Source of the DNA: Uloborus plumipes
Taxonomy: Eukaryota; Arthropoda; Arachnida; Araneae; Uloboridae
Direction of reading: 5' to 3'
Length of the DNA: 64,000 nt
Assembly: GCA_038373865.1 (NCBI GenBank)
Contig: JAXGGA010001667.1
Coordinates: 80,312 to 144,311 of the forward strand
Positions 11,562 through 23,278 of the stretch are shown piece after piece (position 1 is the first letter of the stretch; the number at the start of each line of letters is the position of its first letter). The notes under the pieces were generated by a model. That model was not told where the DNA came from and did no database searches. It was given only the letters and a program-made list of their open reading frames with translations. A program made the translations under genes and the position numbers.

Positions 11562-13475
11562 GTGTATAGTACAGATTGAATGTTTCCAGTAATTCACAAA
11601 TTTAATGCAGCTTAATTATGTAGCTCAATTTTACTAATAAGCTTGTCACGATATGATAAATACACCTGTTTAGTAACTTTTTTTAAACGTAGCAGCTTAG
11701 AAAATTAGCTTAAGTTATTAACAAAAATGTAACTAAATTGATTTCTTCTAAAGCTTAAATTATTTCAGTACCAAAATAATGCCATAGTTTTTTCAGGGCT
11801 GTACTTAGGGCCCAGGGACGCTAAATTTCTTCCTTTTTTAATACGCTTTTACTAGTTTCACAAGTAGGTTTTTTTGTTTGTTCGTTTGTATGTATGTAAC
11901 TTTGAGTTAAAAATAAAATTCACGTTCTTTACAAACGTATAAAAGTAATATGTTTAATACCATTATTATTACTAAAGGCTAAACTATATTGCATGTATAA
12001 TAAGTGCATTTGACATTAGTTCTGAGTTGGGCATCGATCGTCCACAAAATGCATATTATAAGTGCATGTAAACTTAGCGGATATTCAACAGTTTTCAAAA
12101 TCTTCTTTTGAATTTGATTTACTCTAAAAGCGTATTTTTTAGTTTTTTTTAAACTATATTTAGGATTATTTCTTTTTTTTTTACACAAAGAAATTAAACA
12201 AATAAATTTGCTGTAAAGGCATTTTTTTTTGCAAAAACGGAATACCGTTTAATCACCGCGTAGCCGGCAATTTTCTTATAGAACATTTTCTTTAAGAGTT
12301 GTTTGGGGACGTTTGAAATCAAATTAGTTTATGGAATTATTGCTTTCTTTGTAACAACTGAGTGGTGGAAGGGGAGGTGAAATGTCAAGAGAAAAAATGG
12401 TATTATATTCAACTCCACATTTAAATACTGATTGTAACGAAGGTACAGAACCATGTCTGAGCTGATTAACGCCAGAAATGAATAAGCATCTCTCCCTTTA
12501 AGACCATTCTACAAACAAAATTTTGTCTGAATACTTGCATTACTTCTTGATATACATCACTCACAAATAATGAAAAATAAAAAGTTCAATTGCTCTGCTT
12601 CCTCGATGATGTGGCGTATCTTCTGAAGGCTTCCTATGGGCCAATTTTTATTTTATTTCGTCTGAACCTTCTTCAGACATTAATCACGCTATGCTGAAAA
12701 CGTTCCATTACATTCTTGCATGTAAAAACTTGGAAGAACTGGCGGCAAAAACCAATCAGCACTGAATCACATATTGGTTGGTACATGTATGTACCAAATT
12801 TCATTCTAATTCACGCACTAAGTTTTGTGGTAGAGTCGCCTCCAAAAAATGGGTCACGCAGATACACTTATACATTTTCCCTTAAAAAAATAAACGATAA
12901 AATTGAATTCCTCACACGTCAGAAAGTGTAAATTCTTCCAAATTGACAATTTTTCACTTATCCAATACTTTCTTTTACACATTTTATGAAGAAGAAAATA
13001 AAAAGACCTCTATTATTTAAATAATATAGACTTGCTTTCGATCATGTAAGAAATTTTAATAGAAACCAAGTTTCAAACATTGTATATCTGTCTTATTCAT
13101 TTCACTGTTCTTCAACTTCTTTTTTAACACACAAATTTTCCTTTCGATATCAATTAAACTTGGCTTGGGCTGCTAATCTATTCGTTTTTAAGTTGGTAGA
13201 TAGCGAGTTACGGTGAAATAAGCTATTGTAAATAAATAACGTACACTTGTTTGAAAACTATTTGTTTCTTGGAAAGCGCTCGAAACAGTTACAAGTCGAA
13301 AGGGTAAATTTTTTTTAGTATTTTCAAAAATTTTAGTCCATACTATCGTTAACGCACACGTTCATCAACAGCAATTAGCAATTTTTTGCTAATTCGGCGT
13401 AAAAAAGCCTTTTCATATATTTTAATTTTTGATACTAACTGTATCAATATCGGACCTTCTACATTTTTGTCTGAC
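11562..13475. other. Spacer of the foldback element; no transposase found
   Basis: AT-rich with only short frames. At about 12620-12725 it contains a diverged copy of the repeat found in tandem at 14680-14950, sharing 'caatttttatt', then 'gtctg', then 'gaaaacgttccatt'. No D-D-E transposase motif was recognised. Confidence 0.5.
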
Positions 13476-13479
13476 GACA

Positions 13480-14010
13480 TTTGAACTGGCGACATTTTGG
13501 CCCGCGACATTTTTGACCGGCGACATTTTGAACCGGAGACATTTTAGACCGGCGACATTTTTGATCGGCGACATTTTTGACCGGCGACATTTTGGCCCGG
13601 CGACAGTTTTGACCGGCGACATTTTAGCCCGCGACATTTTGGCTCGGCGACATTTTGGACCGGCGACATTTTGGCCCGCGACATTTTAGCCCGCGACATT
13701 TTGGATCGGCGACATTTTGGACCGGCGACATTTTTGCCCGCGACATTTTAGCCCGCGACATTTTGGCTCGGCGACATTTTGGACCGGCGACATTTTTGCC
13801 CGCGACATTTTAGCCCGCGACATTTTGGCTCGGCGACATTTTGGACGGGCGACATTTTGGCCCGCGACATTTTAGCACGCGACATTTTGGCTCGGCGACA
13901 TTTTGGTCCGGCGACATTTTTGCCCGCGACATTTTAGCCCGCGACATTTTGGCTCGGCGACATTTTGGCCGCGACATTTTGGCCCGCGACATTTCGGCCG
14001 CGACATTTTG
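13480..14010 (-). repeat. Right minisatellite arm (inverse of left arm)
   Basis: The same units as 10924-11555 in reverse complement ('gcgacattttggcccgcg'). The GCCGGTC variants lie inward and the GCCGAGCC higher-order repeats outward, mirroring the left arm. It is about 100 bp shorter than the left arm. Confidence 0.95.
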
Positions 14011-14679
14011 GGCGTATACCATGTCCACTGAGGAGCCTTTTCAACAAATAAAAAAATTCAACAAGAAATTTGGACTTTTTTGCAAATATTCTAGCATTAA
14101 AAGCTTTGGAAAAGCATGACTTCATAACCAATTGCAATAACTTGCCGTTGGAGATAGACAAGGTGAATGGAACTGATTTATACACAGAGTTAAAGTTCAT
14201 ATAAAATTAATCTCAGAAACTTTAATTTCAATACTAGATACACTTAAATATTTGTTTGGGAAGTTTCCAAAATGCTTTACTAAATGTTATCATTGCTTTA
14301 CGAATTTTACTAACTTCTACTTACAGTTGTAGGCAGAACCTTCATTCTAAGAGCTTAAATTAATTAAAGCGTATTTAAGATCAATTGCGACTAATGCCCG
14401 TCTTAGGGCTCTAGCACTAACATCGATTGAAAATGATATATATATTTCCTTAAATTTTTCAGAATTTTTTTTAGAATTTTTTTTCCTCTTTTTTTTTTTT
14501 TTTGTCTTTCTTTTTTCAAAAACAATGTTTCTGGTAATTTTTGTGATGCCTAAGTCTTTATTTTTTTCTAAATTCACATAATATAGCAATTTTATAATAA
14601 ACTGTTAAAACAATTAGCGATTTTTATGTGCTGGGATTGTTGCGGCACGTTCGCCCTCCTTAATCTACTGGCGTAAAAA

Positions 14680-14950
14680 TTGAATCAGTTTTTGTACCCT
14701 CTAAGGTCTACCTGCGGATAATTTTTTTCTTTTCGTTCATTACTTCTCGAGCAGTCACATTTAATGAGAAAAAAGTTCCATTGCTCCACCCCGTTTGAAA
14801 TGTTCACACACCAATTGAACCAGCACCTGTACCCGCTAGGGCCTACCTGTGGACAAATTTTTATTTGATTCCGCCTGTTACCTGCTGAGATATAGCAGTC
14901 ACCCAAGTGCAGAAAACGTTCCATTGCGCCACCCCAATTGGAGGAAATCG
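14680..14950. repeat. Tandem dimer, about 132-bp unit
   Basis: Two diverged consecutive copies share the order 'aattgaa.cag', 'gtaccc.ctag/agg.ctacctg.gga', 'gcagtcac' and 'gttccattgc.ccaccc'. A third, more diverged partial copy lies at about 12620-12725 within the foldback spacer. Confidence 0.6.
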
Positions 14951-15257
14951 CTAACCATGCTGTAGTACAGCAGTTCACGTGGGGTCATTATAACTGCTTA
15001 TCTTATTATAACTGCTACGTCTAGGTTAGGGTATTAGATTAATTGGTGGGATAAGCTTTTTAATTTAAACCAATACCAAAATAAATAATAGCAACTATAA
15101 ACTTAATCGTTAATAAAATAAAGAAGCTAATTTCGGGGCTTAATTTATGCAAGTGTTGAATTGTTAAAAAAACTTTTTGAAACTTTAAAAATAATCCAGT
15201 AAATATTATCACAGTAACTTTTAACCCTCCCCGCCCAATAATTTTCTTGATTCATGT

Positions 15258-16772
15258 CAGGGGCGTCAAATAAGGGGGGCAAGAGGGCGATCGCACCCCC
15301 AAATATTTTTCTCAGAATGTTAAGAAAACGGGTAAATTCAATTTATGTATATGGGCGATTCTCTGTAAACTGGTAATTGGCAGTCCGGACTGAGTATTTT
15401 AAAAATAATAAAGTGTAATAAAGTAATTATTGCTCTTAATACAAGTAAATCATTAATAATTTGTAGCCCAATTGTATTTGGAGTGATAACAATTTAATTT
15501 TTTTTTCTAGAAATTACCTAAGCGCCAAAAACACATTCCCCTGGCTGTCCCAATCCCATAGTCTAACTGTTAAAGATAGTATTTCAAAAAACCTATTAAC
15601 ACTGCATAAATTTGGCAATTAATATCTAAAAAAAAATGAAGCTATATTTGTTTTATGAAATATGGTCTAATTACGTATTTCTAAAACTTATAATTGTCAT
15701 GTAAATTCTGTCCAGAGTTTTTTCAAACAGTCCCCTGCAACAAATTCTAAGCTGTAATACGAAAAATCTATAACTTTTGCAAATTCTCTTTGGCACGAAG
15801 TTTAAAGTAATCAGTGTGAATTTGCCGAAATCGCCGAGAACGGTGTTGAAACGCTACTTTGCTTAGTTTGAGAGCCACATTTGTGATGAAAGTATGCATC
15901 AGGGTCGTTGCGGAAACAGTCCTCTGGGAAGTGATTTTATTAATGTCAATTCATTTAATTATAAAACATATTAGTTATTATGTCCACGATTTGTGCCTAA
16001 ATTTATATGTAGTCTCGTAAACTAATTATGTTCCAATAGTTTTGCAGATATTACGCAACAAAGAGCAAAAACACAGTCACCTGGCACAGTCCCCTGCCTA
16101 GTTATACTAGGCGGGGGACTGACCCCTATCATGATTAATCAGAAAAACACAAACTTCAATTGGCCCTCTTTCAAACCAAAGTAATAGATTCATTTTCTGA
16201 GCCATAGTATTATAATTATACGAACATTTCAAAAAACCGTGCCCGGACAGATTTTGTGTGAAAAATGACGAGTTTACAGAGAATCGCTCATAACACAAAT
16301 CAAAGATCACGTGCAAAAGGAACTAAAAATCTTGTTACAATTTTCAACAAAATTGATAAAACTCATCCTTAAACATATTCTCAAGATTGTTTCTAACAAA
16401 AGGAATCTGAAAAATATGCTCTACACGGGACAAGAAAGGATTTTCAACTTTAGTTGTTTGGAAAATAGCACAAGACACTGGAAATCGATAGAAAAAAAAA
16501 AAACTTCTTTTTTACTCCAAAAATTGCAGATTAAAACTTGACTAAAAGTTAAGAACTAATTTCCATTTCAGACATTTTGCGTGATAACTGATTGCAAAAT
16601 AATTTTAAAGTTTAGTCATAAAATTAAATTTTTTACTAACTCCAATTTTTCTTAATAATAAATACAATTTAAGACATCGTTCTTTTAACTAATAGGTATT
16701 TTTTTCCACACTGAGGAATTTCATATTTAACAAACTTGCCTCCTCAAACGAAATGTTGAAATGCCGCCCCTG
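15258..16772. mobile_element. Non-autonomous hAT element, 1515 bp
   Basis: Ends CAGGGGCGTCA (left) and, reverse-complemented, CAGGGGCGGCA (right). The flanks are ATTCATGT (15250-15257) and ATTCAAGT (16773-16780), an 8-bp duplication with one mismatch. 5'-CAG ends with 8-bp duplication are hAT hallmarks. There is no transposase frame. A second element is nested inside. Confidence 0.75.
15352..16290. mobile_element. Nested TA-type MITE, 939 bp
   Basis: Inverted termini TGGGCGATTCTCTGTAAACT (left) and TGAGCGATTCTCTGTAAACT (right, reverse-complemented), flanked by TA on both sides, as for Tc1/mariner/pogo-type insertions. It sits wholly within the hAT element at 15258-16772 and is therefore younger than it. 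No coding frame. Confidence 0.7.
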
Positions 16773-18300
16773 ATTCAAGTCATCAATTCAAAAACCGTTT
16801 CTTAAAGCTCCATTGGTAAAAAAATAACTTCAGAACTTCACCTTCTTGATTCATATATATATCATTTGCTTCATAACCTTTATTTTTTTCAATATTAGTT
16901 TATGTCTTAGTTTGATCTAAGTTTTTTCTTCAGTCTAGCACACATTTAAAATAAATGTTATTTAAATTCCGTATACAAACTACAGGACTTAATGCATATG
17001 CAAAAAATTTTTTGGACTATTTTCACCTAAATTTTCATTTTACCCACCCTCAAAAGTACATTCAGCTGTATTTCTGCTCATCTGCAAGTGAATGTGTACC
17101 ACTCAATGTATGGGCAGCCGAAATATCTATTTTGACCATCACCGAGTGAAGTAATGTGAGTTTTCTCGAGAAGTCTGTATGTATACGTTAGTATGTGTGT
17201 AAATTGTGTATTTCAAAAACTATATACTGTAGAAGGTTAAAGTTTTGTGTACAAGGTATCTTGTTATGCTCCTCCCTTTGGCAGCTGGGAGATATATTCT
17301 CAAAATGACAATAAAAATGAGTTGCTGAATTCTTCGTTCATGCGATGTAATGGCGTACGGTTCAAAACAATTAAAATGCTACAGCTTACTCAATTTTGAT
17401 GGTACAGAAAAAGGAATGGTATTTTTGTAATCAGTAAAGCATTTCCAACTGTATATGATATAGGGGGAGGGGGGTTGAATTTGAATTTTAAAAAGCGTCG
17501 TCTTTCGTAGGTCTTTCTAATTTTTTTTGCGATGTTCGGCTGGTGATTGTGATTATCACTGTGGTTCACCATGTTATTCCCTATTAATGTTATTCTTGCT
17601 GTGCACAAACGGTTTGTGCACTTCCAATGAGACGTATCATTTTTTACGTGAATGTATTCGGAACATATAATCTTTGCATACTAATAGTTTTCCTCCTCTT
17701 TCTGAATCAACAAAACCGAACTCGATTTTAGTACTGGCTGCACTTGCAGTATGGAAGAAAGATATCAAAAATGACCAGCACGTGGTAGGGCGGGGGAAAG
17801 GTTAACCAGGGGAAATTCCTAAGTTTCCCTATCTTGCTCTCTCCTCCTTTCGATTGACACTAATCCTCTCCGGAAGGCGTGCTCACTCGTCAAGTTTATG
17901 CTTGAATAGAGGTGTGGGCCAATTACTGGGGACACCTTATCGCTTACTTGGCGAACAGCAATAATTTTTCCTACTGTAGTGGCCAAAAATGGCGGACAAC
18001 TAGTCTTGCTTCTCAAATTGTGATCCGGAACGACAAATTAACAGGTGGTCATTGTTAAGAAAGACACAATGGTTTTGGGGTTGCCAAGCGATGGCAGTTA
18101 GGATTACACCGGTACCCCTACCCTCAATAAAGGACAGTTCAAGAAAATAATAAGAATAAAGAAATGAAAAAAAAAAAACCACACACGCACACTTCAAACA
18201 TCGGGGGAAGGGGGGAGGGGCAGCTAGAAATAAGACTCATAACACATACAAAAATGTATGTGTATTTGGGCAATGTGCGAAACTGGACCCCTCCCGAAAT
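16773..18300. other. No gene seen
   Basis: AT-rich. The block 17140-17290 ('ccgagtgaagtaatgtgag', 'gtatgtgtgtaaattg', 'aaaaactatat.ctgtagaag') resembles 4400-4560 of the TIR repeat element Y and is probably a diverged relic of it. Confidence 0.4.
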
Positions 18301-18327
18301 TTTTTTCTGGATACGGTCTTGTCTGGA

Positions 18328-18480
18328 ACCAATTTAATTGAAATGGAAAGGACTCTTTCTCCATTGTCAAACTTTGCCTTGGAATTTAAACTCTGTATTA
18401 ATCCTACCAAATCCATATTCACCTTCTTTACCACCAACAAAAAGTTACACAATTTCCAGCCAAGTTTAAATGGGCGAACT
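18328..18480 (+). pseudogene. Non-LTR reverse transcriptase fragment (post-catalytic region)
   Basis: A single plus frame reads NLIEMERTLSPLSNFALEFK and continues with LCINPTKSIFTFFTTNKK and LHNFQPSLNGRTL. This fits the segment that follows the F-A-D-D box in Jockey-type LINE reverse transcriptases (leucine-rich helix, then K-x-x-x-N-P-x-K-T/S, then a short strand). It would lie just downstream of the block preserved at 6870-7128, but it is a separate insertion. Only about 50 codons survive. Confidence 0.6.
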
Positions 18481-20893
18481 TTATATTTATTGCTGTATTT
18501 GTGTTGATGTTTGTTTAACGTTTGCTTTTAAAGGTAAGTAACACAATTGGTTACAAAAATTTGATTCATAAATCTATTGATTCAGAGGGATTGAAAGCTT
18601 CCGGGAAACTATACAGTTTATAAATGTTATGCAGCTTCTTGATTCTACACTGAACTAACGCTTTTTACTTTCACACAGTGTGGAGTCACAATATGTAAAT
18701 ATCTAAATATAGTGACTTTTTTTTTTTGTTGTTGTTGTTATTAATGTTTTTTTTTTGATAATCGGCGGTTTGTGTGAGGGCGTTTGAGTGATCACGTTTT
18801 TTTTTTCTTTTTTTTTAATAATAGGTAGGTTTACAAAATTAAAGCGACGCATTTTTATCCACTTTTTTTGTGTAGACACATCTTTTCTTTTTTACTGTTA
18901 ACAGGCTTCATGTAAAGCGCTTGGATATATTTCTTCCGGCAATCCGAGACCGAGTTAATAAAGAGGCCATGACGCTAAACAACAATTCTGACGCATCTTG
19001 ATGGTCAAAAAAATTGAGAGTTTAGCTCTGAAGTAAATATTTTGAGCTAGAGTAATAAAAAAAAATACCAAAAAATTAGCAAAAAAGAAAAAAAATGCTC
19101 AAAACATCTCTAAAAAAGTTCTTTGACCAAAAACAAGTCTGCAAAAAAAAAATCTTTTTTACTAAAAAATTGCATTCCCCCCCCCCCCCCCCCCCATTCC
19201 AAATTCAGAAAATGCACGTGCACTCCTGGATTTTGCGCCTGCCAACACCCATGTCCCATGATGTGGGGACTCAACACGACCTTGAAGCAAAAACTCATCA
19301 ACTCATAATTCTCGATGGTATTGTTGTCGAATCCTGAAAGATACACGCAAGTACTCATATCTTACACGAGGTCATTTAAATTATAAACACGTATGAGAAT
19401 GTAATCTAAAGATCAAGAGTATCTTCCACTGTCACTTTTTTTTTTACTTCAAATTTTTGAAAGTAACGTATTCTACTCAAAAGTCGCAAGGAAAAGATCA
19501 GTTTTTATTCGAAATAAACAGATGTTCGATCAGACTATTATCTTTGCCTTGTAAGATCTTTTGGATTATGTAAAAATGGGAATTTTATCCGTTAAAAATG
19601 AAACAGATGAAGCATTATTCCCACTAGTTTGCTCCGAGTATTTCCGTTTCAAGTAAAATTTATGCGATGCTAAAATTTGATAGAAAAATAGAAAAAAATA
19701 GATACATGGGAAATTTGAAAAAGAAAACTATTCTTCGAAAGAAAGGAAATGTAATAAATTTTAAACATATTTGCATATATAGGTTTGAATTATTGGAATT
19801 TCAGGTATTCAGTGTGTAGAAGAGAGGTTAAAATAGTTTGCTATTGTTTTGAAGTGGAATGTTTTTAAGAATCAATTTTGAAACACCATGAAAGGAGAAG
19901 AATTTTTAAAATTTGTACAATAGATCAAAAACGAGCCAGAATCTTTCAGTAGGAATTTATAAAGTTTTACTTTTGATCTAAAAGAAACATTTATCGTAAT
20001 GCCTTCTCTCTCATTATAGGTTTTTTAACTTCAATGTTAATAACCTGAGCACACTCAACTTTCCCGTCATACGCCTCAGAATTTGAAAAATAATTTAAAA
20101 TATACTTATATTTTTTATTATCTTATATCAAACATGGAAAGACTTCAATCAAGAAGTTGCAAGCAGGAGAATAGGGGTACATGCTCGTTATTAGTCACTG
20201 AGAAATCGTCAAAGGGAAAAGAGAAGAATCCTATTATACTCAGAAATTCACTTTGAGCACATTCCGGAAACCATGTCTTCCCCAAGCCTTTTCCAATCCA
20301 CACATTTAGTCAACACGCAAACACTGCAATAAAATCAAGCTTCAGAGACCTCAAATTCCCCAATTTTCCCTCCACAAGTGCAACTACATTTTGCCTATTG
20401 TCTTTTTTTTTTAAAGAAAAAGTTATTTAATATTTTTTAACTCCCGACGTAACAAGGAAGGGGGTTATAAGGTTGACGTGTCTGTGTATCTGTTGGCCTG
20501 TGTATCCGTATGTTGCACCTAGTGCCTAAACGGATGGACCGATTTTGAAGAAAAAAAAAATTGTTTGAAAGAAGGGTTGGTCGAGTGTTCTTAGCAAGGT
20601 CGCGGCTTCGGATGACATTAATTAACGAAGATATTAATTTAAAATCCTTAACACGCTTTTCGCGATTTTTGAAGTGAAAACATGCTTGAAAATTTAAAAC
20701 AGTGGTACCAGAAGAAAGAGAAAAATTTTCTTCGTCTGATAAAATGTGTTTGGAGCTTCTATGTTGCAGAGAACTCGAATTATGACGATTTTCCGAAAAA
20801 TGCAGCTTAGTCTCAAATTTACACAATTTAAAACAGGTATCATTATAAAGCAGTAAGTCACCTCCCCTAAGCCCGGGCTAAGGCACAAACATG
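18481..20893. other. No gene seen
   Basis: AT-rich with poly-T tracts (18718-18728, 18799-18818) and an 18-20-bp poly-C run at about 19177-19195. The block 20443-20560 ('aactcccgacgtaacaagg' and following) looks like the end of a dispersed repeat. Frames on both strands lack recognisable domains. Confidence 0.4.
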
Positions 20894-21174
20894 CAATATA
20901 CCGCCAACTCGGTTATTTCATCCAAGGACTGCAGTTTCCTGCTTATTGGCACTCGTCAGCTCTGACTTAAATTTACGAGTTGTACAGTACCATTGTGCGG
21001 TCTCTCGCTGGTATTCTGATTTCACATTAGTTGCCAGTTTTTTTTTTTTGACTTTCTTTGTTTCTATAAGAGGATTTCTGCCTACAACTCGGTTAATCCT
21101 ACTCTAGGCTGACGAGTGCCAATAAGCACGAAACTGCCGTCTTTAGATGGAAGAACAGAGTTGGCGGTATATTG
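20894..21174. mobile_element. Short inverted-repeat element, about 281 bp
   Basis: Both ends begin CAATATACCGCCAACTC, and about 70 bp of each terminus are inverted copies, ending in the shared 'cttattggcactcgtcag'. The middle is unique and AT-rich. No target duplication was recognised, so superfamily is undecided. Confidence 0.65.
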
Positions 21175-21989
21175 TGCGAATGTCATTGTTTGCCGACAAG
21201 AAAACTCAATGACTTATAATGTTTATCTATTACCAAGTAGCTAGTTTCTATTTTTAAGCAATTAAAATACTTGTAATTGATTTTAGTATAAGGATTTTCG
21301 ATTTTTCCTCTGTGTTCTGCTTTAACAACTAGCAAATTTCACTAATAAGAATTATCTTTAATTTTTGGTGTTTACCATGTCCTCTAGAAAACAAATATAT
21401 TAAAACTTAAAATGCTTTCTGACCAGAGATGTTCATTTAAATATGAAGTCTGCAAATCAGAATCTGTTTTTTCTTTTTAATTTAATCTTAATACTTGTTT
21501 TTGATGTGCATATGTTACGACTAATACATTTTCATCGACACCCCATTGAGCCCTAGTGGTTCAGGCCCTTTTTGAAAATCTGAGACTCTAACGTTGTCAG
21601 TGTCGGCCACTTTGCCCGACTGCTTTTTAATACGCTTTTATAATTAATATGCTTTTATTAGTGTCACATGTGGGTTTGTTTGTTTGCTTGTATGTATGCA
21701 ACTCTGAATAAAAAATGAAATTCTTTGCAAATATAACAATAATATGTTTAATACTATTATTAATACTTGTGAAACATAAGTAATGTTTTGAATGACAGCA
21801 AAAATGTGAATTTTTAGTTTATTTTTCGCTTGTAGCGATGAAAAAATCTTTAAAATGAGGTCTTACTTTTGAAGCATTACTAAAGTTATGATGCACCCCC
21901 CCCCCCCCCCCAAAAAAAAACCTTTTAGAAATAATATGGAAAGTTAGATTAGAATTTTGCTGAAAAAAAGCCCATTAAAACTATTTTTC

Positions 21990-22058
21990 GGCACGGATTT
22001 GAACCCACACCCTTTCCATTATTAGCACAACGCTCTATCCAACCGCACTAATGCATCT
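21990..22058 (-). pseudogene. tRNA-Ile(AAT)-like pseudogene or SINE head
   Basis: On the minus strand a tRNA-like order is visible: a box-A-like GTGCGGTTGGATAGAGCG, the anticodon-loop block TGCTAATAA and a box-B-like GGTTCAAATCC. The acceptor and T stems do not pair well (the end GTGCC does not complement the start GATGC). It is therefore a pseudogene or the head of a SINE running toward the poly-C run at about 21895. Confidence 0.55.
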
Positions 22059-22689
22059 TAATTTTGGGATAGCATTCATTGAAGTGATGTGTAATAAAAA
22101 ACAGAAAAAACTTTTTTGATAAAAAAATTAAATTTGGAACTTGGGTCTATTATCTGTCATTCGCTGGCATCATAAGCTTTAAAATGATGGGTAAATCATA
22201 AAGGATTAGGTAAAAGGATAAGGAAGATCTCATGTTGTTACAGAAAAGCAGACTAGAGAAATAATATATAAGATGTATGGATGTGTGTGTGTATGCATTG
22301 TGAATTAATTTTTGTACTGAAAATAGTTGAATACTCTGCTGAATGCATTATGAAACCCCAAATGACTTACAAAAGCTCCCATGAGTTTCCTCTCATAAAA
22401 TGAAGTGATAAACTACATTTTCAAGCAAAAATATTCAACTTATTCTAAGCTGGGAAAAAACACCTTTCTATGAAAATTTATAGAAAAAAATATGTATTAC
22501 ATTTTTAATACCTAAATCAGCATTTCAGGATCTTAAGGAACTGTAAAAAGTAAAATTTCTCAGTACTGTAATCACTTAGGAGCTGTATACTTATGGATTG
22601 ATGTCCCAACAATGCATTCGTGGAGATCAAGGGGAACCTTTCTATTTACTCTTCACTACTTAGATAAATTACAGGCAGAATCAAGAATG

Positions 22690-23151
22690 TTTGCAAATCC
22701 ATATATATAGATATAAATGGATGGATGTTTGTATAATGTTTGTTCTTTATAAAAATCCAGTTTTTGTTGGATTTTCATCAAACTTGGCACAGAGGTTCCT
22801 TGATGCACTAGAATTTAAAAGCAGGGTTTTGAAATTTTAAAAAAATCCAAAAAACTCAAAATTCGAATTTTTGATCTAAAAATGGCCATTTTCTTTCAAT
22901 TTTGAATAAATAGAGTAATAAAAATAAGCACTTAAGAATACAAATTGATAAAATTTCATACTTTTAAATTGAGTATTTTACGACAAAGATTACGATTAAC
23001 AATGAATTATCAATTTAAGGCTCACCTATTTCATTTCAGCATGAAATAAGTTAAAAACAATTATAATTCTTGTTTTTAGAATTCATTCAAATAATTTTTT
23101 GGAGCTATGTTGTATCAATAAGCAACCAGGCAACACCGAGTAATAAGCTAG
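22690..23151 (+). mobile_element. Possible Helitron-like 3' unit downstream of RBMX2
   Basis: The block starts near 'tatatatagatataaatgg', contains 'aatccag.ttttgttggatttt.atcaaacttggcac' and ends 'caacaccgagtaataagCTAGT'. A CTAGT terminus would fit a Helitron, but no convincing hairpin precedes it, so this is tentative. Confidence 0.25.
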
Positions 23152-23278
23152 TATACCTTTAAAAATTAAAAACTCCACAAAAAATGAAAAATTCTCACAG
23201 ATATACAAAAAAGTAACAAATTTTACTCATAAATACATTTTACACTGTACTTCATAAAATGTGTGATTGATGAGTTAA

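Larger units (their letters stand above)
10915..14020. mobile_element. Foldback-type element with minisatellite terminal inverted repeats
   Basis: The outer termini are GGTTTGGGG... (left) and, reverse-complemented, GGTATACGC... (right). Both are followed by a shared stretch (CAAAATGTCGCGGCCGAAAT, continuing) and then long arrays of a 14-17-bp unit of the type AAAATGTCGC(C/G)GG(N)C. The arrays run in opposite orientation (10924-11555 and about 13480-14010). The element is flanked by the 9-bp direct repeat ATGTCCACT (10906-10914 and 14021-14029). Long inverted arrays of short tandem repeats plus a 9-bp duplication match the classical Foldback architecture. The roughly 1.9-kb spacer has no transposase coding that I can identify. 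Confidence 0.8.
9862..14465 (+). pseudogene. Decayed hAT/ZMYM1-like transposase gene, split by foldback element
   Basis: Four separated plus-strand pieces occur in the order of a ZMYM1-like (hAT-type, TTF zinc-finger/DUF4371) transposase. About 9862-10054 encodes a LAHIYDEIVEILEIA...FLTSLFTRYDLLFKLISLAKQ block. About 10720-10905 encodes ELEMNTNEISFPPVPSLRRK...DDPERNYFIHF, then, after a frameshift, LLDRVIMST. 14021-14115 continues with EEPFQQIKKFNKKFGLF. About 14355-14460 encodes the hAT C-terminal dimerisation tail (AYLRSIATNARLRALAL, then SIENDI). Between pieces 1 and 2 lies unrelated, vaguely repetitive DNA (10060-10720). Between 2 and 3 lies the foldback element with its 9-bp duplication. 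Stops and frameshifts make it non-functional. Family assignment rests on recalled motif order; no search was run. Confidence 0.6.

Noticed and set aside
14347..14589. Minus-strand Lys-rich frame of 80 codons
   Set aside because: Driven by A-rich sequence and antisense to the hAT C-terminal tail block on the plus strand.
20437..20826. Minus-strand frame of 129 codons, the longest unexplained one in the left half
   Set aside because: Ser/His/Arg-rich without domain, lies on dispersed repeat sequence, and has no splice or start context suggesting a gene.
21990..22058. Functional tRNA-Ile
   Set aside because: Boxes A and B are visible but acceptor and T stems do not pair, so only a pseudogene or SINE head is claimed.
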